A stretch of 63,685 bases of DNA from CAIMZW01 sp037133095 (lineage in GTDB: Bacteria; Actinomycetota; Actinomycetes; Nanopelagicales; Nanopelagicaceae), in NCBI GenBank assembly GCA_037133095.1, contig JBAXOT010000009.1, forward strand, positions 1-63,685. The letters run 5' to 3'. Both the position numbers and the translations under genes were made by a program. Shown here in pieces: positions 60,684 to 63,685 of this stretch. Under the pieces are notes generated by a model. That model was not told the origin of the DNA. It saw only the letters and a list, made by a program, of their open reading frames with translations, and did not search any database. Numbering within the stretch: the stretch's first letter is position 1; every line of letters begins with the position of its first letter.

Positions 60684-60866
60684 ATGTCTGATTCAACTAA
60701 AGGTTTCGATCACGATCCGAAGGCGAAAATGCTGGAGGCGTTGGCAAAAAAGCAGAAGGGCAACAACGCTGGCAAGGCTGGCGGACCTGCAGCAGGTTCA
60801 AAGATTGGTGGGGCGGCTGGTGCAAATGCGCCCAAAATGTTCCGGCGTAAGTCTGGCTCCGCCTGA
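60684..60866 (+). CDS. DUF5302 small protein
   Basis: 60 aa. A central Gly/Ala-rich segment lies between K-x-K-M-L-E-A-L-A-K-K-Q and the ending P-K-M-F-R-R-K-S-G-S, matching the actinobacterial DUF5302 pattern. It is strongly basic and probably disordered. It begins immediately after the bldC stop; partnership with BldC is likely by position, but the function is unknown. Confidence 0.85.
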   Translation: MSDSTKGFDHDPKAKMLEALAKKQKGNNAGKAGGPAAGSKIGGAAGANAPKMFRRKSGSA

Positions 60867-60873
60867 TAATTGG

Positions 60874-60879
60874 TATCTT
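60874..60879 (+). promoter_or_regulatory. Putative leaderless -10 box of cysD
   Basis: TATCTT ends 6 nt before ATG 60886. No Shine-Dalgarno is present. Confidence 0.4.
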
Positions 60880-60885
60880 TGAGTT

Positions 60886-61790
60886 ATGAGAGTTTCTCGC
60901 GAGATTTTGCGAACTCTCGAAAATGAGTCGATTGAAATCTTGCGCGAAAGCGCCGCTACTTTTCGAAAGCCAGTAATTCTCTATTCCATCGGCAAAGACT
61001 CCTCTGTTCTCTTGCATTTGGCGAAAAAAGCATTCTTTCCAGCCCGATCCCATTTCCGCTTTTACACATAGACACCACCTGGAAATTTCTCGAGATGATC
61101 GAATTTCGCGATCAAGTGGTTGCTGATAATGATCTCGATCTCATTGTCCATATCAACAAAAGTGGTGTCGCGGCTGGAGTCAATCCATTTACTTCAGGGA
61201 TCTCCGAATATACGAGAATCATGAAAACTGTGGCCCTGCGTGAAGCTCTCGACCTTCATGGTTTTGATGCTGCGATTGGTGGTTCAAGGCGTGATGAAGA
61301 GCGCAGTCGCGCCAAAGAGCGAATTTTCAGTGTGCGCGAAGCTGGCCATGTGTGGGATCCAAGAAACCAGCGACCTGAACTCTGGCGCACGTACAACACC
61401 AAGTTGCTCCCTGAACAAACGATGCGAGTTTTTCCACTGTCAGACTGGACGGAATCAGATATTTGGTTCTATATAGAGCAAGAGGGAATACCTGTAAACC
61501 CACTTTACTTCGCAAAAAAACGCCCCGTTGTTGCTCGAGGCAATCAATGGATCATGGTAGATGACGATCGCTTTCCACTTCAAGCAGATGACGAAGTGAA
61601 ATCGCTCGAGATTCGATTTAGAACTCTGGGTTGCTATCCACTGACGGCCGCCGTGGAATCGCCCGCGAAATCAATTTCTGAAATTCTACAAGAAGTTCTT
61701 GAAGTCAGATTGAGTGAACGCGCAACCAGACTTATAGATGGCGATCGAGAAGATTCCATGGAGAAAAAGAAATCAGAGGGATATTTCTGA
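60886..61790 (+). pseudogene. cysD: cysD (sulfate adenylyltransferase small subunit), broken by a single-base frameshift
   Basis: With one added C in the run at 61043-61045 the frame reads through 301 codons, the normal CysD length. Before the break: P-V-I-L-Y-S-I-G-K-D-S-S, the PP-loop of ATP sulfurylase (about 29-40). After the break: I-D-T-T-W-K-F-L-E-M-I-E-F-R-D, G-S-R-R-D-E-E-R-S-R-A-K-E-R, P-L-S-D-W-T-E-S-D-I-W and the C-terminal E-K-K-K-S-E-G-Y-F. The first frame stops at 61069-61071. CysD with CysN makes adenylyl sulfate (APS). Everything else looks intact and cysN is downstream, so a sequencing or assembly error, or a very recent mutation, is likely. Confidence 0.85.
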
Positions 61791-63628
61791 TGACGATTCT
61801 TCGATTAATGACGTGCGGCAGCGTGGATGACGGGAAGAGCACTTTGATAGGCCGGTTGCTCGTAGAGACTGACAGCGTGCCTTTTGATACCGTGGCCAGC
61901 GCTCGGTCGACCAGGCGCAGTGGTTCCACGATCGAGTCGGGTGAAATAGATTTCAGTCTGCTCACCGATGGACTGGAGGCAGAACGAGAACAGGGCATCA
62001 CAATCGATGTCGCCTATCGGTCCATGTCATTGCTCGATGGTCGCAGACTTATCATTGCTGATACTCCGGGTCACGAGCAGTACACCCGAAATATGGTGGT
62101 TGCTGCCTCACGTTCTGAAATTGCCCTGGTTCTCGTTGATGCTTCCAAAGGTATTCGCACTCAGACACACCGTCATTTAACAATCTGTGCCCTAATGGGG
62201 ATAAAGAAAATTATTGTTGCGATCAACAAAATGGATTTGGTGGATCTTGACGAATCGGTCTTTTCGCGAGTCTTAGATGACGTTGCAAAGATTGGTGAAA
62301 GGCTTGGTTTCTCCGCGACTGTTATTCCAATCAGCGCCCTGCATGGCGATAACGTTGTGGCCGCCAGTACCCGGATGTCGTGGTATTCCGGTGAAACGGT
62401 AATCCAGGCGATTCAAAATTGGCAGCCCCCAAAGCTCGACTCCACGTCCGCTTACATGCCAATCCAAGTGGTTTCACGTACGGAGAATTTTCGTGGAGTG
62501 AGCGGAACAGTTATCGGTGCCGGATTTGCACAAGGCGAGAAGGTCACGATTCTTCCTTCTGAAAGCAGCGCTGTGATCACAAAGATTTATAGCAGCGAAG
62601 GAGAAGTAGAAGTTGCCGCTGATCAGCAAGCAGTGACTTTGGTTTTATCGCCCGAGATTGATGCCTCTCGTGGTCACGTCGTGGTTGGGGCCGACTCTGA
62701 TAAGCGGGTTTCAAAGAATATAGTCGCCAATCTCGTGTGGCTTGGGGACCGTGAACTAGTTCTCGGTCACTCCTACCTTTTCAATTCTGGATTTATGCAA
62801 TCGCCGGTCGAGATCTGCGACGTGCGACATGTGATCGATGTTAATTCTGGCGAAAGCACACACGAGAAGGTGGTTGATAAAAATTCGATCTCCGAGGTGG
62901 AGCTTAAATTGAACATCCCTCTTCTGCTGACAAATTACGGCGAATCCAAGGAATTAGGTAATTTTATCCTTGTCGACCGTGAAAATCTTCACACTGTCGC
63001 GGCGGGGATGATCGTCGAGACCGAAACAAAATCAGAGAATGTTTCCGCGCAAAAATATGAAACCACTCGCGATGAACGAGTTCGAATTAATGGTCATGAT
63101 CCCCATGTAATTTGGCTGACCGGGTTATCTGGATCTGGAAAGTCCACTTTGGCAAATGTCCTTGAACAGAGATTGCTGGCTGAGGGCATACACACCTTTG
63201 TTCTCGATGGCGACAATTTGCGACTGGGATTGAATAAAGACCTAGGTTTTTCCCGGCAAGATCGTGCGGAGAATGTACGACGAGTCTCTGAAGTCGCAAG
63301 AATCATGGCAGATGCTGGCTTTGTCGTGATTGTGGCACTTGTTAGTCCATTCGAACTAGACCGTCAGGCTGCGAGTTCTCTCTTTGAGAACAATGAGTTT
63401 TCTGAGGTATGGGTAAATACTCCAGTGGATATCTGCCAAGAACGTGACCCTAAGGGGCTTTATAAGCGTGCAAGGTCTGGTGAGATTTCCAACTTCACCG
63501 GCGTTGGTCAAGAGTACGAACCGCCAGTGGCGCCTCGCCTAGTTCTTGATGGTACCGCGGAGATTAATTTTAATGTCGAATTGCTTCGATCGTTGATTGG
63601 GAAGTTATCGTCCCAAAGTTACATTTAA
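61790..63628 (+). CDS. cysN: CysN-CysC fusion: sulfate adenylyltransferase GTPase subunit with APS kinase domain
   Basis: 612 aa. Residues 1-430 are the CysN elongation-factor-like GTPase, with P-loop G-S-V-D-D-G-K-S-T (9-17), D-T-P-G-H-E-Q-Y (about 91-98) and N-K-M-D (about 147-150). The C-terminal part (about 440-612) is APS kinase, with Walker A G-L-S-G-S-G-K-S-T (about 450-458), D-G-D-N-L-R, and A-L-V-S-P-F in place of the usual I-S-P-Y/F phosphoserine loop. The fusion would make PAPS from sulfate together with CysD. Starts with ATG 61790 overlapping the cysD stop by one base. Confidence 0.96.
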   Translation: MTILRLMTCGSVDDGKSTLIGRLLVETDSVPFDTVASARSTRRSGSTIESGEIDFSLLTDGLEAEREQGITIDVAYRSMSLLDGRRLIIADTPGHEQYTRNMVVAASRSEIALVLVDASKGIRTQTHRHLTICALMGIKKIIVAINKMDLVDLDESVFSRVLDDVAKIGERLGFSATVIPISALHGDNVVAASTRMSWYSGETVIQAIQNWQPPKLDSTSAYMPIQVVSRTENFRGVSGTVIGAGFAQGEKVTILPSESSAVITKIYSSEGEVEVAADQQAVTLVLSPEIDASRGHVVVGADSDKRVSKNIVANLVWLGDRELVLGHSYLFNSGFMQSPVEICDVRHVIDVNSGESTHEKVVDKNSISEVELKLNIPLLLTNYGESKELGNFILVDRENLHTVAAGMIVETETKSENVSAQKYETTRDERVRINGHDPHVIWLTGLSGSGKSTLANVLEQRLLAEGIHTFVLDGDNLRLGLNKDLGFSRQDRAENVRRVSEVARIMADAGFVVIVALVSPFELDRQAASSLFENNEFSEVWVNTPVDICQERDPKGLYKRARSGEISNFTGVGQEYEPPVAPRLVLDGTAEINFNVELLRSLIGKLSSQSYI

Positions 63629-63646
63629 TTTTGGCATTGAGCGATT

Positions 63647-63685
63647 GTGAATAATGAAATTTTCAGCAAGGAATGCCGCCAACTC
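63647..63685 (+). CDS. Possible start of the next gene (cut by window edge)
   Basis: GTG 63647 opens a frame of 13 codons running off the window, starting MNNEIFSKECRQL. A weak GAGCG precedes it. In sulfate-activation operons the next gene is often cysQ (PAP phosphatase), but 13 residues cannot confirm this. Confidence 0.3.
   Translation, partial: MNNEIFSKECRQL

Noticed and set aside
61024..61045. Programmed -1 frameshifting in cysD at the AAAAAAG run
   Set aside because: The run is not in the X-XXY-YYZ phase, and residues after it (A-F-F-P-A) still match CysD in the original frame, so the shift lies later, at the C run. No CysD family member is known to need frameshifting.
1..63685. CRISPR arrays, insertion sequences, prophage genes or rRNA
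   Set aside because: No regularly spaced repeats, transposase, terminase, integrase or rRNA sequence was seen on either strand.

Overview
The window looks like chromosome from a small, compact actinobacterial genome. I read this from gene content and order, not from a database search. The markers are an actinobacterial purine block (purA-D-B-C-S-Q-L, an SCP-like gene, purF, purM, DUF3073), BldC followed by DUF5302, a TIGR03941-type protein in front of tadA, and crp-nth-thioredoxin-CvpA-acs in the order seen around Rv3667-Rv3676 of Mycobacterium tuberculosis. Base composition is near 50% GC. Genes overlap by 1 or 4 bases very often, and there are no insertion sequences or prophage genes. A streamlined planktonic actinobacterium is the best guess (inference).

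Layout. 1-3832: a VOC protein cut by the window edge, divergent from a fused E1 alpha/beta plus E2 of a 2-oxoacid dehydrogenase. 3868-12659: transporters, a threonine-degradation operon (tdh-kbl), a two-helix membrane protein, an amidase and an acetyltransferase. 12743-20404: an HtrA-like protease, then an alpha/beta-glucoside locus (GH13, GH1, two ABC permeases, binding protein) without its ATPase and with LacI-type operator-like sites. 20400-22945: tryptophan catabolism (kynU-kynA) with a DinB-fold gene. 22982-28324: ABC-F ATPase, YdcZ-type transporter, DedA, malic enzyme, upp. 28467-31826: TIGR03941-type gene-tadA, tRNA-Ser(CGA), and a KimA-like K+ transporter fused to an OB-fold. 31966-33390: gabD.

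33391-35500 is a short AT-rich accessory segment. It holds a ribbon-helix-helix/Doc toxin-antitoxin pair whose operator contains the start codon, an orphan gene under its own palindrome, and a 50-codon gene coupled to a RelA/SpoT-type HD hydrolase behind a structured leader. It ends near tRNA-Ser(GGA), the SRP RNA and dnaX-recR.

38237-48506: lysC-asd, tRNA-Pro(CGG), a metallophosphoesterase, YqeY, a DUF4177-like gene plus RidA, crp/nth/thioredoxin/CvpA, acs, a 48-aa small gene and fba. 48538-59311: the purine biosynthesis operon. 59370-63685: DUF3073, a conserved hypothetical, bldC, DUF5302, a frameshifted cysD and a cysN-cysC fusion for sulfate activation.

Two threads run through the window. 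Many genes lack a Shine-Dalgarno and instead have a TAnnnT -10 box 6-7 nt before the start codon, which points to leaderless transcripts. Several genes carry palindromes laid directly over such promoters. The most unusual candidates are the structured leader/small protein/alarmone-hydrolase unit, the KimA-OB fusion, the MarP-like gene without its protease, and the possible ATT start codon of the YdcZ-type gene.
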